DNA of 64,000 bases from JBBRCX01 sp038204465 (GTDB lineage: Bacteria > Planctomycetota > Phycisphaerae > Tepidisphaerales > Tepidisphaeraceae): positions 1 through 64,000 of the forward strand of contig JBBRCX010000002.1 in assembly GCA_038204465.1 (NCBI GenBank), given 5' to 3'. The notes under the pieces were generated by a model. That model did no database searches. It had not been told where the DNA came from and worked only from the letters and a program-made list of their open reading frames with translations. The translations under genes were made by a program, and so were the position numbers. Below, in pieces: positions 43,104 to 51,439 of this stretch (position 1 is its first letter; every line of letters starts with the position of its first letter).

Positions 43104-43373
43104 TTATTTGCGCAGCCCGAGGCGCCCGATGATCTGCTGGTACCGCGTGCGGTCCTGGTGCGTGAGGTACTTCAGCAGGCTGTTGCGCTTGCCGACCATC
43201 TTCAATAGCCCCCGACGCGACGAATGGTCCTTCTTGTGCGCCTTGAGGTGCTCGGTCAGCTCAGTGATCCGCTGGGTCAGCAGGGCGATCTGAACTTCGG
43301 GGGAGCCGGTATCCTTCTCGTGGATCTTGTAATCCGAAAGGATCCGGGTCTTGGCCTCGGCCGCTATCGACAT
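43104..43373 (-). CDS. rpsO: 30S ribosomal protein S15
   Basis: 89 residues, standard length. Signature DYKIHEKDTGSPEVQIALLTQRITELTEHLKAHKKDHSSRRGLL, which contacts 16S rRNA. Ribosome binding site AGGAGATGAGAG precedes the ATG. It is the first gene of the rpsO-pnp pair. Confidence 0.97.
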   Translation of the reverse strand: MSIAAEAKTRILSDYKIHEKDTGSPEVQIALLTQRITELTEHLKAHKKDHSSRRGLLKMVGKRNSLLKYLTHQDRTRYQQIIGRLGLRK

Positions 43374-43468
43374 CTCTCATCTCCTAGACACCGGACGCAG
43401 CAGCACTCGCCGCCCGCATCGGTCATAATAGGAAGGGGTTGCCACACGCGTGGCAGAACCATCGCGGA

Positions 43469-43497
43469 AGGATAGTGCCCCACCGACCCGAAAGCAA
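43469..43497 (-). promoter_or_regulatory. Candidate rpsO promoter
   Basis: On the minus strand TTGCTT, 17-base spacer, TATCCT, about 100 bases upstream of rpsO. The match is fair and the position right. Confidence 0.4.
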
Positions 43498-43580
43498 GAC
43501 GACTGCGACCCGCCGGAATGCTCACCCACAATGCATAGTGTATTTCAAACATCACAGCTCACCGGGCAGGTTTTCGTCCG

Positions 43581-43613
43581 CCGGTTTAGCCGTCGCGCCC
43601 ACGCGACGTGGCG
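43581..43613 (-). repeat. REP-like palindrome, family 1 (copy 3)
   Basis: Inverted copy of the RAYT-flanking unit: on the minus strand CCACG-TCG-CGTGG then GCGCGACGGCTAAACCGG. It is about 30 kb from the RAYT remnant, showing past dispersal. Confidence 0.8.
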
Positions 43614-43782
43614 CGCAGGCCTCAAAGTCGATACTGCAACGGTATTGTCACCCCCCAGAGCCCGGGAGGGATGAAGCATTCTCATCCCACCCGCAACTTC
43701 GCATAGAATAGCAGGCAATACCGGATCACGACGCTTCCACATCCGACAAGCGCCGATGAGTCCTCTGCAGAGTGAGATTCCT

Positions 43783-44571
43783 ATGGGTTCCGAAACAGCA
43801 GACGTCATCGTCACCGACCAGCAGCGGCAACAGCTTGACGAACAGGGCTACTTCATCACCGATGTCCTCTTCGACGAGCCGACCCTGCAGGGCGTGCGCA
43901 ATGAGTTCATCCGCCTCTGGGAGAACAGCATCGCCGCCGCGCAGAAGTCCGGCGATGCCCTCACCATCGATCAGGCCCGCTTCCGTTCGTTCATGTCCCA
44001 GCTGGATCGGCTGAGCCCCACCTGCGACGCGTTCTGCCGCCATCCCACCCTCCTGGACATCTGCAGGGAAGTGCTCGGCGACGACGTCGATCTCACCTGG
44101 AACCAGTCCATCCTCAAGGCGCCGCAGAAGCTCAGCACCACCGACACCGCTTTCGCCTGGCACCAGGACATGTGGTACGCCACCCATGGAACTTACATCG
44201 AGGACACCAATCCCGAGATCTTCTTTCCCAACGAGACAGGTCTCACGATCTGGATTGCCGTCACACGCACGACCGTCGACAACGGCACGCTCTGGGTGCT
44301 GCCCGGCCGCCACAAGGAAGGACTGCTGCCTCACGTCTTTGACGAAAGCAAGCGCGAGTGGAAAGGGGAGTTCGATACGTCGTGGAAAGTGCCCGCCGTG
44401 ATGAGAGCCGGACAGGCGCTCGTGTTTCGCAAATACCTCCCGCACGCCAGCGGCGCCAACACGTCAGACGAAGTCCGCATGGCGTATCAGTTGGGTTACG
44501 CGCGGCCGGGGCTCAAGAAGGGGGCTTCGATCGATCTCTCGCCGGTGCTGCGGGATGGGAAACCTGTCTGA
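43783..44571 (+). CDS. Phytanoyl-CoA dioxygenase (PhyH) family protein, paralog 3
   Basis: 262 residues from ATG 43783; ATG 43756 adds nine residues. Iron-binding HQD in FAWHQDMWYAT and distal His in LPHASGANTSDEVRMAYQLGY. NGTLWVLPGRHKEG is the usual family segment. It is only distantly related to the other two PhyH proteins of the window and closer in form to ectoine-hydroxylase-like members. Substrate unknown. Confidence 0.88.
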   Translation: MGSETADVIVTDQQRQQLDEQGYFITDVLFDEPTLQGVRNEFIRLWENSIAAAQKSGDALTIDQARFRSFMSQLDRLSPTCDAFCRHPTLLDICREVLGDDVDLTWNQSILKAPQKLSTTDTAFAWHQDMWYATHGTYIEDTNPEIFFPNETGLTIWIAVTRTTVDNGTLWVLPGRHKEGLLPHVFDESKREWKGEFDTSWKVPAVMRAGQALVFRKYLPHASGANTSDEVRMAYQLGYARPGLKKGASIDLSPVLRDGKPV

Positions 44572-44595
44572 AGAATTCTGCCCAAGCGAGCGAGT

Positions 44596-44991
44596 TTATT
44601 GCGCGGGGGTCGCAAGCAATCGCTCGGCGGTCGCGATCAGCTTGTCCATCTTCACCGGCTTGTTCAGGTACTCGCTGACGCCCAGGCTCTCGGCGTACAT
44701 CTTGTGCCGCGCGCCCTGATTCCCGGTGATCATGATGACGTAAGGCTTCGCGTTCTTCGGCTTGCGCGCCTTGATCTTCTCCAGCACCAGAAAACCGCTG
44801 CGGCCCGGAAGCATCATGTCCAGAACGACCAGGTCCGGCTGATGCTTCTCCGCCAGCTCCACCGCCTTGTTCCCGTTTCCCGCCGTCTCCACCACGGCGC
44901 CGGTCGGCTCAAAGGCGGCCTGCATGCTGGTGAGAATGTCGTTGTCGTCATCGACGAGAAGGACTTTCTTCTCTTTCAAGGCTTCGCTCAT
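44596..44991 (-). CDS. Single-domain response regulator
   Basis: 131 residues from ATG 44991, with AGGAGA upstream. Receiver domain only: acidic pair in VLLVDDDNDI, phospho-acceptor Asp in LVVLDMMLPGRSG, Thr in VIMITGNQG and Lys in YLNKPVKMDKL. No output domain and no adjacent kinase, so it is a CheY-like or phosphorelay component whose partner is elsewhere. Confidence 0.9.
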   Translation of the reverse strand: MSEALKEKKVLLVDDDNDILTSMQAAFEPTGAVVETAGNGNKAVELAEKHQPDLVVLDMMLPGRSGFLVLEKIKARKPKNAKPYVIMITGNQGARHKMYAESLGVSEYLNKPVKMDKLIATAERLLATPAQ

Positions 44992-45148
44992 CGGTGTGTC
45001 TCCTGCGGGTGGGTTGATCAAGTGTCTGACTCACCTTCTCAAATGTCAAGAAAGATCCGGTCCCGTCCGATAACAACCGTGGGCTTCCGGTTCGCCTTCG
45101 CATTTCGCGAGGCGCACGCGAAGAAGCGAGCGGAACGGACGCCGGCCA

Positions 45149-46021
45149 ATGGGATCTCCGATCGTCGTGTTAGACAGCGGCCTGGGCGGTCTCACCGTCG
45201 TCCGCGAGATCCGTCGCGCCCTTCCAAACGAGCAGATCGTTTACTTCGGCGACACCGCTCGCCTTCCTTACGGCAACAAAACCGCCGCAACCGTTACCAA
45301 GTTCGTCACCCAGATCATCGACTACCTCCGCCCGATGCAGCCCAAGCACGTCGTCATCGCCTGCAACACGGCCACCGCGCTTGCTCTCCCGTCGCTGCGC
45401 GCCACCTTCCCCGACCTGAGCATCAGCGGCGTGGTTGATCCCGGCGCCAAAGCCGCCATCGTCGCCGCCGGCGCCAAGCCCGTCCCCATTATTGGAATCA
45501 TCGCCACAGAAGCGACGGTCCGCTCCCGCGCGTATGTGAAAGCAATCCACCGCCGCCGGCATCACGCGCGCCTGCTCCTGCAGCCGACACCGCTGCTCGT
45601 GCCGATCATCGAGGAAGGCCGCGGCCCCGAAGACCCGCTCGTCCGCCTCGCGCTCAAGCAATACCTCCTCCCACTCGCCAAGCACAAGATCGACGTCCTC
45701 GTCCTGGGCTGCACTCACTACCCGGTTTACAAAGCGCTCATCTCGCGCATGCTCGGCGTCGGCGTGGAAGTGATTGACTCCGCCGCGCAGTGCGCTGAAG
45801 ATGTCGCGCGCCGACTTCAGGCGGCCGGCCTTCTCAGCGGTGGGAGCGCAGACGGACCTGACGAAAGCGGCAGCCTGCGCTGCTTCGTCACCGACGATCC
45901 GACGCGTTTCGCTCGCCTCGCGCCGCGATTCCTCGGCGTCGAGATCGACCCGCCGACCTGGGTCGTGCCTGACGTGCTCTACGGCGCCGCGCCGGAGGTT
46001 CCGATCCGCCGCGCGGTCTAA
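45149..46021 (+). CDS. murI: Glutamate racemase
   Basis: 290 residues. Makes D-glutamate for peptidoglycan. First motif VLDSGLGGLTVVREI with Asp/Ser; the two catalytic Cys are in CNTATA and LGCTHYPVY. Length is slightly above the usual 260-280. Presence of murI agrees with planctomycetes having peptidoglycan. It starts a plus-strand string with a HEAT lipoprotein. Confidence 0.93.
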   Translation: MGSPIVVLDSGLGGLTVVREIRRALPNEQIVYFGDTARLPYGNKTAATVTKFVTQIIDYLRPMQPKHVVIACNTATALALPSLRATFPDLSISGVVDPGAKAAIVAAGAKPVPIIGIIATEATVRSRAYVKAIHRRRHHARLLLQPTPLLVPIIEEGRGPEDPLVRLALKQYLLPLAKHKIDVLVLGCTHYPVYKALISRMLGVGVEVIDSAAQCAEDVARRLQAAGLLSGGSADGPDESGSLRCFVTDDPTRFARLAPRFLGVEIDPPTWVVPDVLYGAAPEVPIRRAV

Positions 46022-46040
46022 CTCCGCACCCGGGAACCGA

Positions 46041-46685
46041 ATGCAACGCCTCGCGATCACGCTGCTCCCCCTCGTCCTTCTCACCTGTGCCGGCTGTCAG
46101 CAGTTCCAGCAGATCTCCGATCTCATCTCGGGAGATACCCCCGGCCGGTACGCACGCCTGATGGAGGATTCCACTGACGGTGACCGCCGCCGCATCGGCG
46201 TCAACGGGCTTGTCGAACGCGACTTCGCCAGAAAACCGCCCTATACGACGCGCTATCAGCAGATCGCCGAGCATGACCCCGATCCACTCGTCCGCGCCAC
46301 CGCCGTCCGCGCCTTGAACCGTGCTCGCGATCGTTCATCCACCCCGTTGTTCGTGAAGATATTGTCTGATGACAACGAGTGGGTCCGACTCGAAGCCGTG
46401 AAGGCCTTGATCAACATGCCTGACGCATCGGCAGTGTCGCCCCTGCAAAAAATGCTCAACCGATCCGGCGAGGAACGCGACGTCCGAATCGCCGCGGCGG
46501 AGGCGCTGAAACATTACCGCACGCCCGAAGTCGCCCGTACCCTCGTCACGCAACTCGGCGAACGCGATTTCGGCATCGCCTGGCAGGCTCACCGCAGCCT
46601 CAAAAGACTCACCGGCCGCGACCTGCATTACGATGAGTCGGCGTGGCTCAACTACCTCAATGGCTCCGACAAGCCGTTGGGATGA
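46041..46685 (+). CDS. HEAT-repeat lipoprotein
   Basis: 214 residues from ATG 46041. Signal with lipobox-like LLTCAGC (Cys at about residue 19). It is followed by HEAT-like repeats (DPLVRATAVRALNRARD, NEWVRLEAVKALINM, DVRIAAAEALKHY), which make helical scaffolds for protein contacts. It begins 19 bases after murI. Partner unknown. Confidence 0.78.
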   Translation: MQRLAITLLPLVLLTCAGCQQFQQISDLISGDTPGRYARLMEDSTDGDRRRIGVNGLVERDFARKPPYTTRYQQIAEHDPDPLVRATAVRALNRARDRSSTPLFVKILSDDNEWVRLEAVKALINMPDASAVSPLQKMLNRSGEERDVRIAAAEALKHYRTPEVARTLVTQLGERDFGIAWQAHRSLKRLTGRDLHYDESAWLNYLNGSDKPLG

Positions 46686-46727
46686 CGCTGCCGATGTCGC
46701 TTTCGGCAGCACTTCGCTCGGCAACCC

Positions 46728-47684
46728 ATGCGCGCCCTGGTCTTCGATCAATCCCTCAGCTTCCAACCGCGGCAAGCGGAGCCGGCCGCCGAGCAGGGCG
46801 ACACCCTCCTGAAGGTCCGCCAGGCCGGCATCTGCGCCACCGATCTCGAGATCGTCAAAGGCTACATGAATTTCCGCGGCGTGCTCGGGCACGAGTTCAT
46901 CGCCGACGTCGTCTCCTCGCCCAATGCCGATCTGGCCGGACAGCGCGTGGTTGGCGAGATCAACGTTGTCTGCGGGCGTTGTGACCTGTGCCTGTCCGGC
47001 CTCAGCAGTCACTGCCGCAACCGCACCGTGCTGGGAATCCAGGGGCGCGACGGCGCGTTTGCCGAATTTGTCCGTCTTCCCGCGGCCAACCTGCATGTGC
47101 TGCCGAAGACCATCGACGATGACAGCGCCGTCTTTGTCGAACCGCTCGCCGCCGCGTTTCAAGTCCTCAAACAGATCAAGCTCGATGGCCGCAAATGGGT
47201 GACGGTGCTCGGCGACGGCCGGCTCGGCCTCCTGGTCGCTCAGGTGCTGCGCGAAGTAGGATGTCCGGTCCGCGTCATAGGGCGCCATCCGTCGAAGCTG
47301 GCGCTGTGTGAGAAATGGTCCATTCGCTCACGGCCGCTGGAAGACATCGTGCCGCGCCACGACCAGGACGTCGTGATCGATTGCACCGGCAGCGCCGCCG
47401 GGTTGGAATTGGCCGTCCAGATGGTGCGCCCCCGCGGAACGATCGTCCTCAAGAGCACCGCCGCCGCCGGCAAGCCTCTCAATCTCGCGCCCGTCGTGAT
47501 CGACGAAATCAACATTGTCGGCAGCCGCTGCGGGCCGTTCCGTGAGGCCATCCGGGCCCTCGCCGAAAAGCGGATCGACGTCGCCAGCCTGATCCACCGC
47601 CGCATGAAGCTCGAGCAAGGCGTCGAGGCCATGGAACTCGCCGCAAGGCCCGGCGTGCTCAAGGTATTGCTCACGATCGGCTGA
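46728..47684 (+). CDS. Zinc-dependent MDR-family alcohol/sorbitol-type dehydrogenase
   Basis: 318 residues. Catalytic zinc region GICATDLEIVKGYMNFRGVLGHEF, structural zinc Cys cluster CGRCDLCLSGLSSHC, and a Rossmann domain with LGDGRLGLLVAQVL. It oxidises an alcohol or polyol with NAD(P). It follows the HEAT lipoprotein by 42 bases and precedes the QueC-like gene by 44, suggesting one transcription unit 45149-48385. Confidence 0.85.
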   Translation: MRALVFDQSLSFQPRQAEPAAEQGDTLLKVRQAGICATDLEIVKGYMNFRGVLGHEFIADVVSSPNADLAGQRVVGEINVVCGRCDLCLSGLSSHCRNRTVLGIQGRDGAFAEFVRLPAANLHVLPKTIDDDSAVFVEPLAAAFQVLKQIKLDGRKWVTVLGDGRLGLLVAQVLREVGCPVRVIGRHPSKLALCEKWSIRSRPLEDIVPRHDQDVVIDCTGSAAGLELAVQMVRPRGTIVLKSTAAAGKPLNLAPVVIDEINIVGSRCGPFREAIRALAEKRIDVASLIHRRMKLEQGVEAMELAARPGVLKVLLTIG

Positions 47685-47728
47685 GCGGATTCACTGACTT
47701 GCGGGCGCCGAACGTTTGAAAGAACTCA

Positions 47729-48385
47729 ATGGCCAAAGATCTCGCGATTGTCCTCAACAACGGCAGCATCAATTCCGCCGTCGCGACCGCGCTCGCAGTC
47801 CAGCGCTATCGCCCCATCCTTCTTCACGCGGAGATCATGCAGCAGCCCGGCTCGCGCACGCGCGCCGCCTATGACCAGCAGGTGGCCCACTTCAAACCCT
47901 ACCGCGAACACTCCCTGCCGATGCCGTACCTCAGCATCGTCGCGCCGGGGCGCCAGCAAACCTCCGTCTCCGTCCCGCGGCTGCATTCGCCCCTCGGCCC
48001 GCAGATGCTCGACCTCCTTCCCTTGATCGCCGCCGCGGTGCGCTTCGCCGGCCACTACCAGGCCGCCGCGATCTATCTCGGTCTTCGCGTCGGCGGGCAG
48101 GGCGATGAGCTCGCCCAGGCGACGGAGTACATTCAGATCTGGAACGAAATGGTGCAATTGCCCGGCGGCTTGCCCGAGCTTGAGGTGATGACCCCGCTGC
48201 TCGAGCTCGAGCCGTGGCAGGTCGTGGATCTCGGCTTCCAGGTTGCCGCGCCCTTCGAGCGCACCTGGTGTTGCGTCGAAGAAGGCGGCAAGCCCTGTTG
48301 GGCCTGCCGAAGCTGCCGTAACCGCGAGGCAGCCTTCCAGCAATCCGGCAAGCCCGACCCGCTGCGCATGGTGCGGAAGATCTGA
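47729..48385 (+). CDS. QueC-like protein with degenerate PP-loop
   Basis: 218 residues, as expected for QueC (7-cyano-7-deazaguanine synthase). The C-terminal four-Cys zinc site is kept: CCVEEGGKPCWACRSCRNREAAF. The N-terminal ATP motif SGGxDS is replaced by NNGSINS in AIVLNNGSINSAVA, losing the glycine pair and Asp. So the fold looks retained but ATP-driven nitrile formation is doubtful. No other queuosine genes are nearby. It may be a diverged paralog with a new role. Confidence 0.78.
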   Translation: MAKDLAIVLNNGSINSAVATALAVQRYRPILLHAEIMQQPGSRTRAAYDQQVAHFKPYREHSLPMPYLSIVAPGRQQTSVSVPRLHSPLGPQMLDLLPLIAAAVRFAGHYQAAAIYLGLRVGGQGDELAQATEYIQIWNEMVQLPGGLPELEVMTPLLELEPWQVVDLGFQVAAPFERTWCCVEEGGKPCWACRSCRNREAAFQQSGKPDPLRMVRKI

Positions 48386-48401
48386 CGCGTTATCCGCCGC
48401 G

Positions 48402-48860
48402 CTACTCTTCCACGCCCGCCAGCACACCGTTCAAAAATGCCGCCAGGTACTTCGTCGTGAAAAGCTCGACGGCACGCACGGTGTCCAGGTGTGACATCCC
48501 CCAGATCGCGCAGCGCGTGTCCTTCATCTCCAGGTCCATCTGGATCACCAGCACGTCCTCGATCGCCACGATCGTCGGCAACTCGTTCAGCAGCGTGGCC
48601 GAAAGCGCATTCATTCCTGGCCCGCCCACGCTGATCGTCGGCCGCGACTGCGCCTCTTCGCTGTTCAGGTAGTACACATCGCTCACCACCGCCGGCGCAA
48701 GCCGCGGAAGCTCGCCCGGCTTGGGCTTGCCAAACCGCCGGCGCACCTGCTGCCGCAACGCGCGCTCGATCCGATAAGCGAGCGGCCGATCGCCCAATTC
48801 CGCGCGCAGCTGGATCCCCGTCACGATCCAGATCAGACGCTCGATGTCGATCTCAGCCAT
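48402..48860 (-). CDS. Hypothetical protein
   Basis: 152 residues from ATG 48860. No signal peptide or membrane helix. Features include a basic segment RIERALRQQVRRRFGKPKPG and a C-terminal IWGMSHLDTVRAVELFTTKYLAAFL. Not recognised. It starts 40 bases after the HEAT/TPR gene's stop on the same strand, so cotranscription is likely. Confidence 0.55.
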   Translation of the reverse strand: MAEIDIERLIWIVTGIQLRAELGDRPLAYRIERALRQQVRRRFGKPKPGELPRLAPAVVSDVYYLNSEEAQSRPTISVGGPGMNALSATLLNELPTIVAIEDVLVIQMDLEMKDTRCAIWGMSHLDTVRAVELFTTKYLAAFLNGVLAGVEE

Positions 48861-48900
48861 GAGCCGCCGCTGGTGCTGGACTAACAAATCGCGACACCGT

Positions 48901-51084
48901 TCACTCCTGGCCAGGTCGCTCGCCGTTCTCACGAAGCTCAGACCGAATTTTCCTCAGGTCTTCGCTGTACATCTCGTCCAACGGCGGCTTCATCTGCAGG
49001 GCCGCCTCGATCAACGTCTTCGCCGCCGCGTCCTCGCGCGCGTTCTTCAATCGCTCTGCTTCGTTCTTGAGCTTCGAACCCATGGTCTGCTGAAGGTCCT
49101 TCGTCTGCGCCGGATCGGTGCTGGATGACAGCATGTTCTGCGCAAACTTCACCGCCCCCGCGTAATTCCTGTCCGCCAGCAGCGCGTCCATGTTCTGATT
49201 GATCAAGCCGGCCAGCGTCTGCGGCGGGACCTCGTGCTTTCGAAGCTCGTCGAGCGCTTCGCCGAACGCGCGCGCAGCCGACGCGTGCTGGCGAAGTTTC
49301 ATGAAATTCGTGCCGATGTTCTGCAACTGATATCCGCGATCCAGAAGCTGCCCGTTCTCTTTCAGCTTGACACACAGTTCCTGAAGCACCGCGATCTGCT
49401 TTTCCGGATCGTTTTTGATCTGCGGCTGCGAAGCCCACGTTCCCAGCCGCTGCGGTGACGAAGCCGGAAGCACCCCCTTGAAAACCTCCCACGCCGCCTG
49501 CCGCACCTCCTGCGGCTGATTGCTGTCCATCCGCGCCAGCAGCGTGTCCGCATACTCCCGCGCCCCGCTGGCGCCCAGCGCCCGGATCGACAACGCCCGC
49601 GTGTGCGCGTCCGGCTCTTCATCGATCCAACTGACGATGCTCGGCGCCGCATCGGGGCTGCGCAGATCACCCAGTGCCTGCAGTGCCGCGCGGCGTACAA
49701 AGACCGGCTCTCCCCGGTTCAGCAGGTTGCTCCCCCATTTCAATGTCTCCGGATCGCGCAGCGGGCCCACCGCCGCAACCACGGCGCCGCGCAACTCGTC
49801 CGCGCCGGGCTTCTCACGAAGTTCGTCCGCCCGGCGGCGCAGGCGCTCCGCCAGTTGGTGCGCCATCTGCGCATCCTTCTTCGCCAGCTCGCCTCCGATT
49901 CGCCCGATCGACGCCGCCGCCGCCTGTGCCACCGCCGGTGAAGGCTCCTGCAGCAGCCCAAACAACGCGTCGATCACCGGCCCGGGCCGCGCATTCCCCA
50001 GCACGCCCAGCGCGCTCACGATCGCCGCCCGCACCTCGTTGTTCCTCTCAACCCCGAGCTGCGACACCATCGTGTCCAGCGATTCCTTGTCGTTGATGTT
50101 CCCCAACGCCTTCGCCACCTGGATCCGAACGTTGCGGTCACTGTCGCCGATCATGTCACGAAGCCGCGCCCCCGCCTCCGGAATCGGCTGGCCGAGGCTC
50201 GTGCTGTTGTCCAGGATGCGCACGCCGATCGCCCGCACCACTGGATGCGGCGAGTTCAGGAAGCGCAACATGATCCCCGGTCTCTGCTTCGCCGCGGCGG
50301 ACTGAAACTCATCCGACAGGAGCGATTCGGTCTCGGCGGCGAGCTGTTCGTTGCTCCGCGCCATTGCCGCCGCACGCGCCGCACGCGGAGCGGCCAGCGC
50401 TGCCTTCCAGGTGCTGTCGTCCATCGCGTCCGTGTCCGAACGCCATCGCTGCCAGCGCGAAAAATCCCGTCCGAAAGGCAGAGCCGTCAGCTCCCCCAAC
50501 GCATCGGCGGCCGCGTTGCGAACCGCCGCTGGCTCCTGCTCGCTCGAGAGCAGATCAACCAGTTGATGCGCCGCCCCGCGGTCCAGGATCGCCCCCGCGG
50601 CCTTGATCGCCGCCACCCGCGCGCCAACACCGGCATTGCGGTCCGCCGCCATCCGCAGCAGCGCGCGAACGGCGTCCTGGTTGTCGCTGAATCGTGTCAA
50701 TGCCTGCGACGCGGCGTCGCTGAGGGCCACGTCCCCGCCCAGAAGTTTGATGAGTGGACCGACGAAGCGCCCGTCGGGGCGCGGCGCATCCACCAGCGCG
50801 TGCGACACCGCCAACTGCCCCTCGCGATTGTGCGGGTCGGTGAGTAACGATTGCAGCGATTGTAGGGCCCCGGGGGAATCCTGCTCGAAGAGCCGTCGCG
50901 CGGCCTCTTCCCGTTGCGCGGTGCCCGCGCGCACATCGGTCAACACTCCGATCAACCGCTCGGTGATCGCGGCGGGCTGCGCAGAGCGGGAAGCCGACGC
51001 ATCCTGTGCAGGCGAAGTATCGGACGTGGCGACCGTGGCCGCCAATGCCAACACGACCGCCCTCATCCACTGTCTCGGACCCAC
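48901..51084 (-). CDS. Secreted HEAT-repeat protein
   Basis: 727 residues. A signal peptide at the N terminus (MRAVVLALAATVATS) and a long array of HEAT/PBS-lyase-like repeats: LIKLLGGDVALSDAASQALTRF, ALLRMAADRNAGVGARVAAIKAAG, MIGDSDRNVRIQVAKALGNI and others up to about residue 520, then a more helical TPR-like C-terminal region. Such scaffolds occur in large numbers in Planctomycetes. Function unknown. The start could be at 51066. Confidence 0.75.
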   Translation of the reverse strand: MGPRQWMRAVVLALAATVATSDTSPAQDASASRSAQPAAITERLIGVLTDVRAGTAQREEAARRLFEQDSPGALQSLQSLLTDPHNREGQLAVSHALVDAPRPDGRFVGPLIKLLGGDVALSDAASQALTRFSDNQDAVRALLRMAADRNAGVGARVAAIKAAGAILDRGAAHQLVDLLSSEQEPAAVRNAAADALGELTALPFGRDFSRWQRWRSDTDAMDDSTWKAALAAPRAARAAAMARSNEQLAAETESLLSDEFQSAAAKQRPGIMLRFLNSPHPVVRAIGVRILDNSTSLGQPIPEAGARLRDMIGDSDRNVRIQVAKALGNINDKESLDTMVSQLGVERNNEVRAAIVSALGVLGNARPGPVIDALFGLLQEPSPAVAQAAAASIGRIGGELAKKDAQMAHQLAERLRRRADELREKPGADELRGAVVAAVGPLRDPETLKWGSNLLNRGEPVFVRRAALQALGDLRSPDAAPSIVSWIDEEPDAHTRALSIRALGASGAREYADTLLARMDSNQPQEVRQAAWEVFKGVLPASSPQRLGTWASQPQIKNDPEKQIAVLQELCVKLKENGQLLDRGYQLQNIGTNFMKLRQHASAARAFGEALDELRKHEVPPQTLAGLINQNMDALLADRNYAGAVKFAQNMLSSSTDPAQTKDLQQTMGSKLKNEAERLKNAREDAAAKTLIEAALQMKPPLDEMYSEDLRKIRSELRENGERPGQE

Positions 51085-51439
51085 CGTCCAACCTTGCCGC
51101 TCTCAGGCCCGGAGCCTGCCGCCACCAAAGGCGAATCCGCTTGCGGGGCGGAGTTGCCCGCGGGAGCCATCCCGCACCACTCTGCCTGGCCCGCCCGGCC
51201 GGTGCCGCTGCCCGCCACACCGGAAAACTTTGCCGCCGATTCTTATCGTCGCACGCTAAAAGTTACCGTATTTTATATCGGTATAAAAGCGGCCCCGCCC
51301 ATCGCCCGCGACCGCGCGCGATGCTGACGCGCATCGCAAACGTCCAGGCGCCAAAATGATTCGCCGCTTCACACTTGAAAACGCATCGATGCTCTCAGTA
51401 AAGTAGCTGTTGTAATCACCCTGCGCACAAGATGGCCAC
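51085..51439. other. Gene-free stretch between divergent repeat-protein genes
   Basis: About 355 bases. Around 51265-51290 the DNA is locally AT-rich (CGTATTTTATATCGGTATAAAAG), a probable promoter zone for one or both divergent genes. Confidence 0.45.

Larger units (their letters stand above)
43374..43782. other. Intergenic region between rpsO and a PhyH gene
   Basis: About 400 bases between divergent genes. It contains the rpsO promoter candidate and a family 1 REP (43581-43613). No coding frame is convincing. Confidence 0.5.

Noticed and set aside
45170..46084. 304-codon minus-strand frame
   Set aside because: Antisense of murI, whose catalytic Cys motifs are intact.
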